In this document: positions 1 through 12,885 of the stretch, piece after piece
Position numbering within the stretch: the first letter of the stretch is position 1
Layout: every line of letters begins with the position of its first letter
Assembly (NCBI RefSeq): GCF_001411555.2
Contig: NC_049901.1
Coordinates: forward strand, 43,392,302-43,456,301
Origin: Juglans regia
Taxonomy: Eukaryota > Streptophyta > Magnoliopsida > Fagales > Juglandaceae
Reading direction: 5' to 3'
Length of the DNA: 64,000 nucleotides
Notes under the pieces: generated by a model
Databases searched by the model: none
The model's input: the letters and a program-made list of their open reading frames with translations, nothing else
What the model was told of the DNA's origin: nothing
Translations under genes and position numbers: made by a program

Positions 1-274
1 CCATATGTATTCAATCTAGCCATGTCTTTTTTTCTTTTTTGCGTTGAGTTCTACCACTTTAGCACCTTTCAGTATTTTCCTTATTCTGGCTGTCATATAA
101 ATTATGAGTTTTTGAGTAGATGAGAAAAATGAGTCATCTGACTGCAAATATCACTGTGATTTGCAATGTATTTATTAACTGCATATTTGGTACTCCTTTC
201 ATTTTCAGAAGTGTAAACCCTTTTTTGTAGAATACCGAATCTTTCTACAACTTTTTTTTTTTTGTGTGTGGTAG

Positions 275-3200
275 GGTGTTCATCCTTCAATCAAGGGGGT
301 AGTCTGGGAGTTCTTGTTAGGCTGCTTTGATCCGAACAGCACATTTGAAGAACGGAGTCAGCTCAGGGAACAGCGCAGGTAAAATTTTCTTCTAAAATGT
401 GATGAATAGTGAATTGGGCTAAGAATTGGAGCAAACAATGGATTATTTATTATCCTCTTTTATTTAAAGAAAAATCATAGTTGTGCTCTTGGCCTGTCAT
501 AGTACTGGAGACATTCTCCTGGTTCCAGGTTTTGGATAATTAGTGGAAGAATGTGTTCTGGGATAAACCATGGGCATGAAGATCTGTCACAAAGATCGTA
601 AAATGTAATTCATGCATCAGTACATGGATCTTATCTTTCCCCTTTCCCCCGTCATAGGCCAGCCTGCTGAACCATTGAACACATGACGCAGTTGCTTTTT
701 GGTCCAGCCATAGGTCTCAAGTTTGAAATGTTGTCTTTGATACAATGTTGTTTTTGGGATAATTATTTCATAGTGTTAATTGCTTGCTGGTGCTTTTTTT
801 TTTTAGTTTTCATTCTGTCAATCTTGTGAACATCATTGTTGCTTTTTTCTTCTCCTCTTTTCTTTATAGAACATTTCATTTTTACAAGTTCATTTCTTTA
901 TAGAACACAACGACTTCATACAGAACATTTATCATTTTAGGGAGCAGTATTGGACGTGGAAATCCGAATGTCAAAAGATGGTTCCGGTTATTGGAAGTGG
1001 AAAGTTAATTACAGCACCTATCATTGCTGATAGTGGCCAAACAATCGAAAAAAATTCTTCAACACAAAGTGATTTACAAGAACAGAATGGTGGGCAGGTC
1101 AATAATGCTGTATCAGACAAGAAAGTGACTCACTGGAAGCAGGCTTTGCATCAAATTGGTATATCCATCACGTGGATTCATTTGCTACTGAATTGACTAT
1201 CTTTATGCTGCTCAAACTCCATTGAAGTGGCTAGTAAATCAAGCAGTCTAGTTGTATGATATAGTTCTGCCCTAGCTTATATTCACAGAATTTTTGTAAC
1301 AAATTATTGTAATAGTGACCCTTCCTGTGCTAAGAGGACTTGATTCCTGGAATAGTGTCGAACATGGAATCTTAATGACAAACTGAGTTACATCAGGGTT
1401 CTCATAGTAATTTTGCCTGTTGATTGTGTATACAGCTAAAATCTTAACCCAGAAGTATAACAGTTGCATATGGTTGCCCTATATTTTTTGTTTTTCTTTT
1501 CAATTCAATTCTATTTGGTTATCTTATGGTTGCTAGTACATGATTTACTACCTGTCAACGATGTCTAATGCCACTTATGCAATTGGGGTTGTAGGTCTTG
1601 ATGTTGTTCGCACAGACCAAACACTTGTCTTTTATGAGAGTCAAACTAATCAGGCAAAACTTTGGGATGTTCTTGCCATTTATGCTTGGATGGACAATGA
1701 TATAGGTTATATTCAAGGTGGATTACTGTCGACTTCATTATTCTTCTGTCATTATTTTAGTTTTGAGATAAAATCATTACAGTTGGATCCTTTCTTGAGC
1801 AGGAATGAGTGATATTTGCTCACCAATGATAATTCTTTTGGAAAAAGAAGAAGAGGCTTTCTGGTGTTTTGAGCATGCAATGCGAAGGCTGGTACACAGC
1901 GATTTTCCTTTCGAACTTGTTATTCAGTGACTTTTAATTTTCTCTTATAATTTATGGTTGGTACTTATTGTTTTCTACAAATATATCTTTCCTCCCCAAA
2001 AGGTAAAGCTCTTGGAGTAGATTTTAATATCAGTTACATCAAAGAGTTTGATCATGCCCGAGCTTTAATTCAGTGTCTACATTCACCCTTCTTTGTTTGT
2101 CAGTGCCATGTTATCAACTCTCTTTCTAGAATTACATGTTTCAGAAGTATATGTGCACCTGGATATCTAGGGGATGTTCCAACAAATTGGAGGTTCTGGT
2201 AACATATCCCAGATTTGAAAAGCTGCCTAAGGACGCTTCTTTGGTGAGATAAGGTGAGGGGAATTTGTTGTAGTTTAAAAAGTTGAAAGTTTGCAGACTG
2301 AAAAGTTACAGGACCTCAGGAACAGAGACACTTGTTCGGGATACTTGCGAAGCAGATATATTATGGATTTGGGCTGCTTCAGTGAGAGTTTGGACATCGG
2401 GTTATGAAATTAGGTTTTTGTGATGGAGAACTAAAGATGACAGGGGCAGATACTTGTAGAGCCATAGATAACAGTGCCTAGTACTGGTTTGATTAAGAAG
2501 ACTACAATAGTGCAGAGTCAAGGTCAAAGAACAGTCTGCTGAGAATGGAAGGAAAGGGAAGAATACAGATACATGAAAAAGAATAGGAGAACTTTTTATT
2601 TACCTTCATCTGGTTCCTGACAAGTGAAGAATTCTTCTGCATCATATGGGTCTACTGATGTAGGATATATTTGGAGAACTGCATATGTAAGCTTATTCAG
2701 TGCACCACGATAATGAAAACCGCGAGTACTAGGTGTTATGGCAATAAAGGAAACGGTTCACACTTCGCAGATTTTTGGACCTTCCCCTCTTCCAATAAAA
2801 CTACAATTCCAGTTTTGCACTCTTTTTCTTTTATGCTGCTGCACTCATTAAGACTCATCAAATGTCTTGTTTTACGTGAAAAGAACTACTTGTTTCCTTT
2901 TAACAGCATTATCTGGCTAATGGTAGAAGTGATTTAAGAAGTGTATATACTTGTTTTACCCAGTTTCTCCTCATCATGATTTTACACGATGATATTGGAT
3001 ATATATCCCTTGAGAGGGTTTCTCCATCAGCCAAGACAGTAGTTAGAATCCTTTTAGTGATGCTGTTGATTTTCTTTGAGGATTAACTTAAATTTTTGGC
3101 CCTAAATGCTTGTGATATATATTGTTTATTGTGTAACCTATGACTCATGATTCTTTTTTTTTTTTTAAATTTAAACAGAGAGAAAACTTTAGATGCAGCA

Positions 3201-5395
3201 CAAGTTCAATTGGGGTACAAGCTCAGCTGAGCACACTCTCGCAGATAATCAAAGTCATTGATCCAAAGCTTCATCAACACCTTGGTAAACTATTCCCATT
3301 ACTTTTGCCTGATTTTTCATATCTAAATCAGTTTTTAAGGTTTGTAAGCTCTCTATTTAGTGTTTATTCCTTCACACCTGCAATCTGGTTGCTTGTCACT
3401 CAACTCCATGAAAATTTACACCATTTAAGAACACTAGTGAGAAGAACAGTTAAAAGATTAAAAAAATAACAATAGCAAAATATGGGTTAAAATTTTGAAA
3501 TTGTGATTGTGTCCTTGTCTGGTTCCCTCTAATGGGAGCTTTGTGAATGCTAGAATGAATAAAACTCAACTAATTTCATTCTATGTTTGGAAGTAGCCTG
3601 ACATGCAGTTTTTAAACATATAATTGTTTTTTTTTTATTTGTGAAGTTTTAATAGTTATATTTGACTGCTTTGACTATTTCAACAACTTTTCATTTCAAA
3701 CTAAAGTTTTAGTAAAGAGTTAGTAACAATGTTGTCATGAAAAACTTTTATTTAGACCCAAGCTACCATCTTACAATGTGGGGAGTCTTTCCTCTTAACT
3801 TGCTCCTAATGATCTTGCATGTTTCATATGTTCAACACATTTTGCAGTGATTTCAAGAATAGTTATGGATCGTTTATAGCAATAAAACAATTTAAATTTC
3901 ATTGAGTGCACTGTAATTACAGATCAATCGAGTTTGTGTTAGATGCAGTATCAGACAAACAACGGTAAAGACCATTTTGTAAATTACTGCTAAAACTATT
4001 TTATGCTGTTTTCACTGGCCCCCGCAGCCCCAAAAGAAACAAACACACCAAAAAGAAGCAGCAATAGAGAGGTATCCATTGCTGAGAGAAGGTACCAATA
4101 AAAGTAGAAAAATATGCATATCAGAAACAAATATTATAGATATGCCAGTGGAACAGAAATAAATAAATGATGCCATCATGATAGTTTCCCCCCCTCCCCC
4201 CCCTCTCTGCACATAGACTGTCACAGACGTGATTTTCAGATGCCTTGGTAGCTGAAGAGGCCATCGTTCATCAGCTAAACCCCATTTCTTTCTTCTTCCT
4301 GACCTTTTTTTTTTTTTTTTTTTTGTGATAAAAATATCATTTCTTCAATTTGGCAGAGGATCTAGATGGTGGGGAATATTTGTTTGCATTCCGCATGCTG
4401 ATGGTACTTTTCCGGAGAGAGTTTTCCTTTGTGGATGCGTTGTATCTTTGGGAAGTAAGTTGACGCTTGAATCTTTCAAGAAATGGACTGTTTTTCTGTT
4501 AAAGATCACTTTTTCATGGAGCATTGAAAGAACTTGAGGTTATTGAATTCAATGTAATTAGTATATTGGAGCCTCTATTTTGGCGTTTTTATTGATAAAC
4601 ATATTTTGAAGACAAAAATATAATTTGGTTTCAGCTGATGTGGGCCATGGAATACAATCCAAACATCTTCTCATCATATGAGGCGCAAACAAATGCTGGA
4701 GATAACAGTGTTGCATCCGAAATAAATGAAAAACTGCTGCAGCAATTTGGAAAATTTGAGAGGAGGAATTTAAAGACTGGAAATATTGAGAGACATAGGG
4801 CACTTGCTGTTTTTCTTGTTGCAAGTATTCTTGAGACAAAGAATAAGCGACTTCTAAAGGAAGCTAAGGGTTTGGATGATGTTGTCAGGGTCTCTCTCTC
4901 TCCCCCTCTCTCTCTCTCTCTCTCTCCCATGCATGTGCTCACCAATATAATTGTGTGCACGCTACTGCACTTATCTTACAGTGGAACTTTCTCTCTAGAT
5001 CGTGGGTGACGTAACTGGAAATCTGGATGCTAAAAAGGCATGTAAGGAGGCGTTAAAGATTCACAAAAAGTATCTGAGTAAGGTAGTCTTCTGCCTCTCC
5101 TATTTTTAACTTGCATGTGTGAGTCAGTCAGATCTTTCTCTGTCTCTGCTTGTGTCTATAGAAACGCAATTAAAATAAGTTTTTTGCAAAATGTCTCTTC
5201 GAACTAAATGTGACAGACATACTTTCTGATACTGATGGGCAATGCTATTCATTTTGCTTCAAAATGAGTGGCAACCATGCCCGATGAGTTTATGTATTTC
5301 TTCTTGTTAAATTTCTTGCTTGTATAGAATTAATGTTCCATAAAAACCAAATAGCTTAGCAGAGCTGTATGTTGATGCAGGCCAGCAAGTCATAG
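275..5395 (+). CDS. TBC-domain Rab GTPase-activating protein (gyp1-like), 3' part
   Basis: It should stimulate GTP hydrolysis by Rab/Ypt GTPases in vesicle traffic, as known for the TBC family. Nine exons read in one frame: 275-378, 941-1158, 1595-1717, 1803-1891, 3179-3284, 4357-4454, 4635-4889, 4999-5082 and 5381-5395, giving 363 residues before TAG. Both catalytic fingers are visible: the arginine finger in LDVVRTD (start of exon 3) and the glutamine finger YIQGMSD, which spans the exon 3/4 junction. Downstream are the TBC segments SQIIKVIDPKLHQHL and FRREFSFVDALYLWE. An acidic/polar insert (about residues 55-100, with TIEKNSSTQSD) sits between the first TBC block and the arginine finger, as in plant members. 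The 5' exons lie before the window. The last exon codes only four residues (ASKS), so that terminus is less sure. The call is secure; the exact Arabidopsis ortholog is not. Confidence 0.9.
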
Positions 5396-6139
5396 GTAAT
5401 GCTTTGGATCATCAATCACCCCAATCTTTACATGCTCCAAAGAGGCTGCATTGGGGCTCACTTTGCTCAGGTGTTAACTTATTTTTGATAGAGCTTCACT
5501 TCGGTTATAGTAACTCTCTTCCTCTCTCCTTTCCCCTATGGTTAAAAGCTGATGCCATTTTTGAAAAGTCAGAGTTGCAGGTTTAGTACCTTAGATTTGT
5601 TGTGATATGCTTCTGCAGCATCATGGAGCTTTTGAGTTTTATTTGAAAAAGGGTTTCAGCTGAAGATGGTCCATGTATTTTCACTTCTTTACTTTCCACA
5701 CTTCCTTCTCTGGCTTAGACTACTGTCTTTTTATTACTTTTATTTTTACCATCTAAGACAGTTCATATTATTTATTTATTTCATAAAGTTAATTGCCAAA
5801 GAAAGAATATCAAACAAAATATGGTTAGAGTATTATATTGTCAGAGATATCCTTTCATTCGAAGCATTACGGATGCAAGGAGGTGATGATGGTGCATGCA
5901 TGTTAGCTTTTAGTCTCTTAGCAGCAGCATATATGCACAGGCAACATTTTTTGCGGTGGTCAGGACAGCCTGCCCAAAAATGAAAACAAAAATAGAAAAC
6001 AGGAAAAAAATATATATTTCTAGTTAGTGGAGCAGATATTTCATTTCCAAAAAAAAAAAAAAAAAACAAAAACCTGTTCCAGAGGTCAAATAATGATGAA
6101 AATGGAAAATACATTTCTAAGGAGTACATATTAGGAAGC
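5396..6139. other. 3' flank of the TBC gene, no gene seen
   Basis: This holds the likely 3' UTR of the TBC gene followed by AT-rich DNA with a poly-A tract near 6050-6066. Open frames here (for example about 105 codons from 5666) are hydrophobic low-complexity translations without family features. I see no RNA gene. Confidence 0.5.
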
Positions 6140-6350
6140 TTTTTGAGATTTGGATAGTAAGATGAGATGAGATGGTTTTAGATTAATTGAATAAAATATT
6201 GTTAGAATATTATTTTTTAATATTATTATTGTTTTGAGATTTGAGAAAATTGAATTGTTTATTATATTTTGTATTAGAATTTGAAAAAGTTGTAATGATG
6301 AGATGAGATGAGATGAGTTTGAGTGATTCTTGAATCCAAATCAGGCGCTT
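6140..6350 (+). repeat. GATGAGATGAG-type MITE, copy 1
   Basis: It starts in GATGAGATGAGATGG and continues through AATAAAATATTGTTAGAATATT and TTGAATTGTTTATTATATTT. It ends in a run of GATGA units and TGAATCCAAATCAGGCG. Other copies in this window share the same order of blocks. Confidence 0.7.
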
Positions 6351-6452
6351 TAATCTAGCTCAAATGTTCAGGATAAGGATCCTTTTGATTTTAAGTAAAA
6401 TAAATAGTATTCACTTAATATAAAAATATCCAAATATATTTATCCCTCCATA

Positions 6453-9190
6453 TGTGACGCCATCGACCTCTAAATGTTATTTTAGTGGAGTTTGTGATAC
6501 CAGGATGATGATTTCACAGATCACGCACCCCAACGACCAGTGTTCAAAGTGTATACATCATGCAATAAGTGTATAAAATAATATTCGCAACGGAGAAATA
6601 AAAGGTTTTTCTTTATTAAGTATCATAATTGTTTAAAAACAGAAAAGTAACTTTACAAGGATTAAACAGTCATCCGATAGTTAAATTAAAAACAGGAAAT
6701 AACATAAGAGAAACAAATTCCATAACGCTGAATAGTTTCTTAGAGCACTAGTAGTGGGCTAGCTAAAATCAAATTTTAGCCAAAGAATAACTAAAGGGTA
6801 AAATAAAGTGTAGTAATGGGCTAGCTAAATGTACAGTAATTTTAGTTTTGGATGAATGGGCTGGCTAAATTTATTGAGCCAAATGAGGCTAGTCAAATAT
6901 TACTTTTGACTAAAATATTCATTCCCGCTTATCTCTCCCGCGCAGTAGAAGAAAAATATTCACTCCCGCTGCTTTTTTGGATAATTATTTTACTTCAATA
7001 TATATAGACTCTAAACAGTTTTGTAATTCTTACAATAAGCGCTTGGATCCTTCTTTGGGGACCTGCTCACGATATCAAAAGACCACTGAAAAGATAAACC
7101 AATTTTCTCTGTTGCTTCACTACAGAGTATGTTTTTGTTTGTATCTTTTGTGTGAAGTTTCTACGATCATCATTTGTGGAAAAGGTTTCACAGGGATACT
7201 TGAGTTGAAGTGAATGAAATTGTTGATGAAATGTTATGTTTTATAGTAGAAGAATATAGTCGTTGGAGAATTATATCCGTTAGAAAATATAGTCGTTGAA
7301 AAAATATAGCTGTTAAAAAATATAACCGTTGGAGAAATTCAAATTATAATTAGAATTAAAATAAATGAAAAGTTCAAAATCAATATTTTAATAAAATAGT
7401 GAAAAATTTGTTGAGCCTGTTATTTTATATTGTTGAAAAGTGGTTAGCTAAATTTGTAAAAGTAGATTTTTTAGTCAAATTTTGGCTAAAATTTGTTGAG
7501 CCCACTACTAGTGCTCTTAGCAACTCAAACCTCCGGCAGAGTTGATTCCTCAGGTTCATACTCAAACTCTGCGTCAGACTCTACCGCACTATAAGACGAA
7601 ACCGTAGGGTAAAACACCATAATGAGATTATGACATCTCAGCAAATAATTAACCAAAAATAACATCTAAGAGATATATAAAAATAACACGCGTCCCCATA
7701 CGGACATAATCCACATAAAATAACACCATATGTTCTTTTTTCCAAAATACCATTTTTAACCACTCACGTCAAAAATCTCATTTTTGGTCCAATCATAACC
7801 ATTAATTAAAAAGCATGCGATACGGTCTCCCTTATGGATCGTCCGCACGACCTGGCTCTCATTGTCACATCACGGGTAACGTTCGTGCATGAGATTTCGT
7901 AACGAGCGATGCCCAGTTCTGCACCCAGCGCATACATGGCCAAGCATCCTCTAATCTCGCCAGGCAAAAAGTTACAGAATTAGTACGAGAGCGTTACCGT
8001 CTCGTCCGCTCCCGTCGTCGCCCTGCGACAACTCAGGGGACATCACGTCAGTCTGTTACACTCCCGAGTGATCAGAGAAGCTCCACCGAGATAATACCTC
8101 ATCTCGACTTGAGGTCATAATACACATACATCCACATATTCAATCACAATTACAAACAGACCACGTGACGTCACAGCATAATTTTAATAAAAACGATAAA
8201 TATACAATTCAATAATTAATTAAAATACATATTTATATAACTCATTTCAATAAAATAATCCTCCATTTATAAATACACAATTTCACAATTACAATTTATA
8301 ATCCTGACACTTAATGGCCCAAGGCCAATTCCAACATTCCAACCAATCAAACAGTTTATAAATGATAAATATAACAGTAATATTTAAACGGAAAAATTAC
8401 ATAGACAGAAAAAATGCTGGAAGATCGCCCAAAACCAAGCACAACAAAATCTTCACAACTCTTGGACTCACCAACAAAATTTACAGAACAATCACTCAAA
8501 ATATAAGGAGATGAAAAGCTTAAGAGAGAGATATAGAACTCGAAATTCGGAACCCCAAAACTTGAGGAACCCGTGGCCTATTTATAGGCCAAATGCGGCG
8601 GTTGAGGAGCTGTGCGTGTCGCATGGTAGAAGAAAAGTGAAATCGGCAGCTCAAGCCGTGGAGGAGAAATGGCTAAGGCGCAGACGTGTGGCACGGCAGC
8701 TGGACAGCAGCACTTCGGAGTGCACAGCCACACGACACGGAGAAGCCCACGCAAGCTGGAGTTGTGTTATACGCTGCAGGTCACGAAGCTAGAGAAGATG
8801 AACGAAGGCTAACGAAGAGAGAAGAAGAACATGGGGCGGCGGCTAACAAGTGATCGTATATTCCAGAAGACCTAGAAGACTTGCTGGGATAATGGGCTTC
8901 AATGGGCCTCACGGAAACACCTTCACGATGGGCTTAACCCAACTCGTAGCTGTTATTCCTTTTATGTAATAAAGAACATCAGGCCCGAGTAGTAAGGGCA
9001 GAGTAGTCTTTTTACCATTCTAGTATATATCCTAACAAACTATACGGAAAGAGCATCCAGAATACTTTTCACTTTAATTCAGTTACAATTTGGAGGTGCT
9101 CCCCTCGAAGAGAGCTTTATCAGAAATTCAATATACATTTTCATTCCATTTTCATACTCAATCCAAACATTCCAGATCTTGATTGTTACA
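6453..9190. repeat. Probable LTR (or LTR fragment) of a retrotransposon, interrupted by a MITE
   Basis: The block begins TGTGACGCC and ends GATTGTTACA, the TG...CA form of plant LTRs. A TATA-like CTATTTATAGGC lies near 8578. Its GC-richer middle (7790-8100) is unlike the surrounding AT-rich DNA. No gag-pol reading frames and no second LTR are present. The five bases flanking each end (CCATA and AGTTG) do not match, so a clean solo-LTR insertion is not demonstrated. Without the inner MITE (6743-7516) it would be about 1.96 kb. The ORF at 8511-8792 inside it has no recognisable family and I do not call it a gene. Confidence 0.35.
6740..7519. mobile_element. PIF/Harbinger-type non-autonomous element
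   Basis: Two perfect 18-bp terminal inverted repeats bound it: GAGCACTAGTAGTGGGCT at 6743-6760 and its reverse complement at 7499-7516. Each is flanked by TTA (6740-6742 and 7517-7519), the 3-bp target duplication typical of PIF/Harbinger and Tourist elements. The similarity extends inward as GCTAAAAT / ATTTTGGC. The 774-bp interior codes no transposase. The interior carries short repeats such as TATAGTCGTTGGAGAA, TATAGTCGTTGAAAAA and TATAACCGTTGGAGAA (7255-7335). It lies inside the LTR-like block, so it inserted later. Confidence 0.8.
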
Positions 9191-10470
9191 AGTTGGAAGT
9201 GGAAGTTGGGAGCCGCGTGATGAGGTAGCTCGACAGGAAGGCTTCGGAGCCTCCACCGAACAACACGGAGCTTCCATAGAAGGTGGAGGTGGCTCACGGC
9301 AGCTGCGGAAAAGGAAGTTGCAGGAAGAAAATAGAAGGAAGGAGAAGAAAGAAGAAGAAGACGACGTGCGTGCGGCGCATGAAGAAGAAAATAAAAACCC
9401 TAAGGCCAATACTCTAAACGGCGTCGTTCAACTAAGGGGAGGGCTGGATTTATTCCGCACGGGCCTGCTTGGCACACGGGCTGGGCGGCTGGGTCTAACT
9501 TGCACACGGGTTGGGCCTCTTCAAACCGGGTTGGGTTAAAACAGAACACACACACAGCCCACAACTAAAAACCCACAAACACAAGTCCAAAAAATATAAA
9601 ATACTACAAATAATAATAAAATTACACAAAAATAACATAAATAAATAAATATTAAGGAAATAAAAACCCAAAATAAAAACATGCCAAAATAAATTATAAC
9701 AACAATAAAATAACACATTTAATTAAAATAACAAAATAACACCTCAATTAAAAATAATATAGATTTAAAACACAAGCAAAAATTAGAGATCTCACACTAT
9801 ATATAACATGAAATGATTTGAACATTTAATTTTTTTATGCTAAATTTATAGTATTTAGAGAATCATGCTCTGTCTACACGAGGGATTCAAGGAAATACAG
9901 AGGATTGATTACCTCTCGTTGTACTGTTGTGTACTTCAAAGAAAAAAAAATAATGCCTATGTAATAAATAACAATCAATTTGTTCAACTCTTCCCAAAAC
10001 ATAATCTTCATCAATAAATAATTTAAAGGCTTAAAAAAAAGGTTTTCACAAAATATATGAACAATAACTTTCTCCACAAAATGTCAAGTGATTGGATCTG
10101 TTATCTTCTATCAGTTTAAATTTGTGGGATACATAGTAATTTATTAAAAAAAAAACTTTATAATAGTGAAAAAGATTTGATCATCAGCAATATTATTTGA
10201 CCCTCATTCAACAATATGCATGCAAGATTCCCTAATATCATTTCTTACAAGATAGGACCAGACCATTCTTCTGAGTATTTTCCCTTAATTTCATGCATAG
10301 TTTCTATGTATCTGAGAAACCAGCAACCATCAACAACCAATTAGCAAATGAAAAGTGGCTTGTTATCATTCCATTTATCATCATCCTTCGACGTGATAAT
10401 AAATGATTGAGAGAGTCTATTTATCATCCAATAATTTGATAGCACACAAGAAATGATAGATGATTAAGCT
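9191..10470. other. Intergenic, repeat-derived, no gene supported
   Basis: The first 350 bases are GC-rich and contain AACGGCGTCGTT and several GGGCTGGG/CGGGTTGGG blocks, a composition I associate with transposon or gene-leader relics. The rest is A-rich. An open frame at 9183-9539 (118 codons) is rich in Glu, Arg and Lys and matches nothing I know. Confidence 0.4.
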
Positions 10471-10672
10471 TCATTTGTTCTCGCAGATGAGATGAAATGA
10501 GTTAAGATAAAATTTAAAAGTTAAATAAAATATTATTAAAATATATTTTTTTAATATTATTTTTGTTTTAAGATTTGAAAAAGTTGAATTGTTTATTTTA
10601 TTTTGTGTGAAAATTTGAAAAAATTGTAATGATGAGATGATATGAAAATAATTGTAAAAACGAATAAGGCCT
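10470..10672 (+). repeat. GATGAGATGAG-type MITE, copy 2
   Basis: It shows the same block order as copy 1: GCAGATGAGATGAAATGAG, then TAAAATATTATTAAAATA, GTTGAATTGTTTATTTTATT, GTAATGATGAGATGA and a GAATAAGGCCT end. It lies about 320 bases upstream of the RIC gene start. Confidence 0.65.
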
Positions 10673-10994
10673 AAGAGAATAGTGAATAGAATAATTCTTA
10701 ACAAACGGTATATATATATTTTATATATATATATATATTTATATATGTGAATATCTGAAAGAAGACCCATTAAAACCACCTAAATTTAGGATTTATCATC
10801 AGTTCTTTTCCACATCATTCACACCTAAATTTTCGACCAGCTTGTGGTTTTGATTGATGGGTAAAAGCAACTAACAGCTGCATAGCCATCAAAGTCACGA
10901 AATGAGCGATACTGTGCATGCCTAGCTAGCTAAGAACAATATGGCTCAAATTGTATTTTATAGATCAGTCATCAAACTATAATTTCTGGCAAGA

Positions 10995-11381
10995 ATGTCC
11001 AACAACAAGGTGAATGGCCTCCTAAAAGGCCTGCGATACATTTCTCAAATATTTGCAGATAATGAAAAAGAACCTGAAATGCAGATTGGCTTACCCACAG
11101 ATGTGAAGCATGTCGCCCATGTAGGATGGGATGGTCCTTCTGTAAATTCTCCCACCCCGGTACGTAAAGGTTCTTCCTGATCTCTGTTTTTCCTCCCCTT
11201 TTGCTTTGCTGTAAGAATCTTGATCACGATTCTCATGATCATGTCTGCCATCTTCTCATCATGAATTTATGCAGATGAATGAATTTAAATCGCCTTCTGG
11301 ATTTTCTTCAGCATCGTTAAGTCTCCCTGAAGATCACACGAGAGACAATAATGGTATCAAATCGATTCCCCAATTTATATA

Positions 11382-11414
<33 letters not shown>

Positions 11415-12197
11415 CATACTTCATCTATGAAGATTGCTAGAAATGATTCATATTTTCTACCATTTTCGCTTTGTTTTCAAAGGTTATTTTGATTACTAGA
11501 TAGGATCCAAATACGCCATAATTAACAATAATGTCAACTGTTAATTCCACCTCCCATGCATGTTAGTTTCATAAGCAAATTGCACCTACGTAGATTCATG
11601 CATGCAAGGTGATATTTGACGTTAGACCTTCTTCCTTTTTTAACATATATATATATGATGATATTAGACGTTATATCTATCTACATGATTATTGTGTTGA
11701 TCCAAACTAACCAAGATTCAGGTAGGAGAAGTGCAGGGGCTCCAAATTCTCCTACCAAAGAGTTGTCGGAACTGCCAAGGTCATCGCGACGTCAATCATC
11801 GTCATCATCAACAATCGATAGTGTCACCGAGTCTCCTAATAGGGGGAAATTAGAAAAGCCAAAACAATCGAGAAAGTCATCTAAAAGTTCTATCAAGGAG
11901 TCACTGCCTGATGACACCAAAGTTACCCGAGTCACCTGCAAGTTACCCTCAGATTCCAACCAAGCTGGGAGCGTGTCACCAGCACATGATAGCCACCTTC
12001 CAATTCCAGATATCCCTAAAAAGGCTGGACGAAAGAAATCAAAGGAGCATTCTCTTAGTAATGGGTCAAAAAAATCATCAAGATCATTAAAATCTCAAGA
12101 TTCTCCGGAGACATATCAATCTTCATTTTCTCATGATGAAACATATCAATCTCCATTCTCAGATCCAGGTCCTGGATCTGAATCTATATCCACATAA
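10995..12197 (+). CDS. RIC: ROP-interactive CRIB-motif protein (RIC)
   Basis: RIC proteins bind active ROP/RAC GTPases and pass the signal to actin, microtubules or vesicle traffic in polar growth. Three exons (10995-11159, 11275-11353, 11722-12197) join in frame to 239 aa with canonical GT/AG borders. The CRIB motif is at about residues 32-47: IGLPTDVKHVAHVGWDGP with its two conserved histidines. The amino-terminal stretch MSNNKVNGLLKGLRYISQIF is the usual short leader. Exon 3 codes a long, disordered Ser/Lys-rich tail (RRQSSSSSTIDS, KKAGRKKSKEHS) with many potential phosphosites. It ends in an imperfect repeat, ETYQSSFS / ETYQSPFS. The start is the first ATG in frame and gives an intact leader. 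The family call is secure; the subgroup (RIC9/10/11-like) is a guess. Confidence 0.88.
11385..11412. repeat. (AT)n microsatellite
   Basis: An almost pure TA tract lies in intron 2 of the RIC gene. Confidence 0.8.
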
Positions 12198-12669
12198 AAA
12201 AAAAAAATGAACTTTACCCACAAAAATTCTTAATTGGTAGCTAGAATAGATTCTTAGTTGAGATCATTTGATCTCTATTTTTCCACTCTTTTTCTTCTTC
12301 TTGGAGCCATGATACACAAAAATTATTGGAGCTAATTCTTTTTTCTTTTAATTAATCCTTTGTTGAATGTGTTATTTCTTGGTTGTTGCATTTTTTTTGT
12401 TTTCTTGCTTGATGAGATCTGAATCGAAACAATTTCGTTTGGATCTCACAAGAAATGTATCAACCTTGCAATTGTTACTCAAATCTAGAATTCCAACCAT
12501 CATGTTAAGTGTTTTTTTTCCCCATTACGAAATTGTTACATGTTTATATAAACATATATGCTATTGAGTTGCTTCCAAGTTCCAACTAAAAAAAGGAAAG
12601 GAATATAAATGGAGTAAGTGACAAAGATTAACTATAATAATACCTATTAACTCCACTTTATGTACAATA
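12198..12669. other. RIC 3' flank, no gene seen
   Basis: This includes the likely 3' UTR of the RIC gene and ordinary AT-rich DNA. Confidence 0.5.
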
Positions 12670-12885
12670 GAGACGTTTGGATTCGAAAATTACTTGAGAT
12701 GACTTGAGATGAGCTGAGATGAGTTGAGATGGATTGTGAATAGTAATGAGATGAGTTGTGAATAGTAGTGAAATTTATGAGTTAAAATTACTTAATATTA
12801 ATAAATAGTAGTAAGATAAATTGAGATGAATTGAAATAAACTGAAATGAACTGAAATGACTTGCGAATCCAAACGCCTCCATAAT
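12670..12885 (+). repeat. GATGAGATGAG-type MITE, copy 3 (variant)
   Basis: Terminal inverted repeats GTTTGGATTCG and CGAATCCAAACG bound runs of TTGAGATGA and TGAAATGA. The AATATTATT core seen in the other copies is missing or diverged, so this is a distinct subfamily with GTGAATAGTA(A/G)TGA in the middle. Confidence 0.65.

Noticed and set aside
1595..1705. Donor GATATAG|GTTATA for RabGAP exon 3
   Set aside because: It gives the same phase but would delete the YIQ glutamine finger. The downstream donor CAAG|GTGGAT keeps the canonical YIQGM motif.
9183..9539. 118-codon Glu/Lys-rich open frame
   Set aside because: It overlaps purine-rich repeat-like DNA, an equally good minus-strand frame exists, and no family resemblance is seen.
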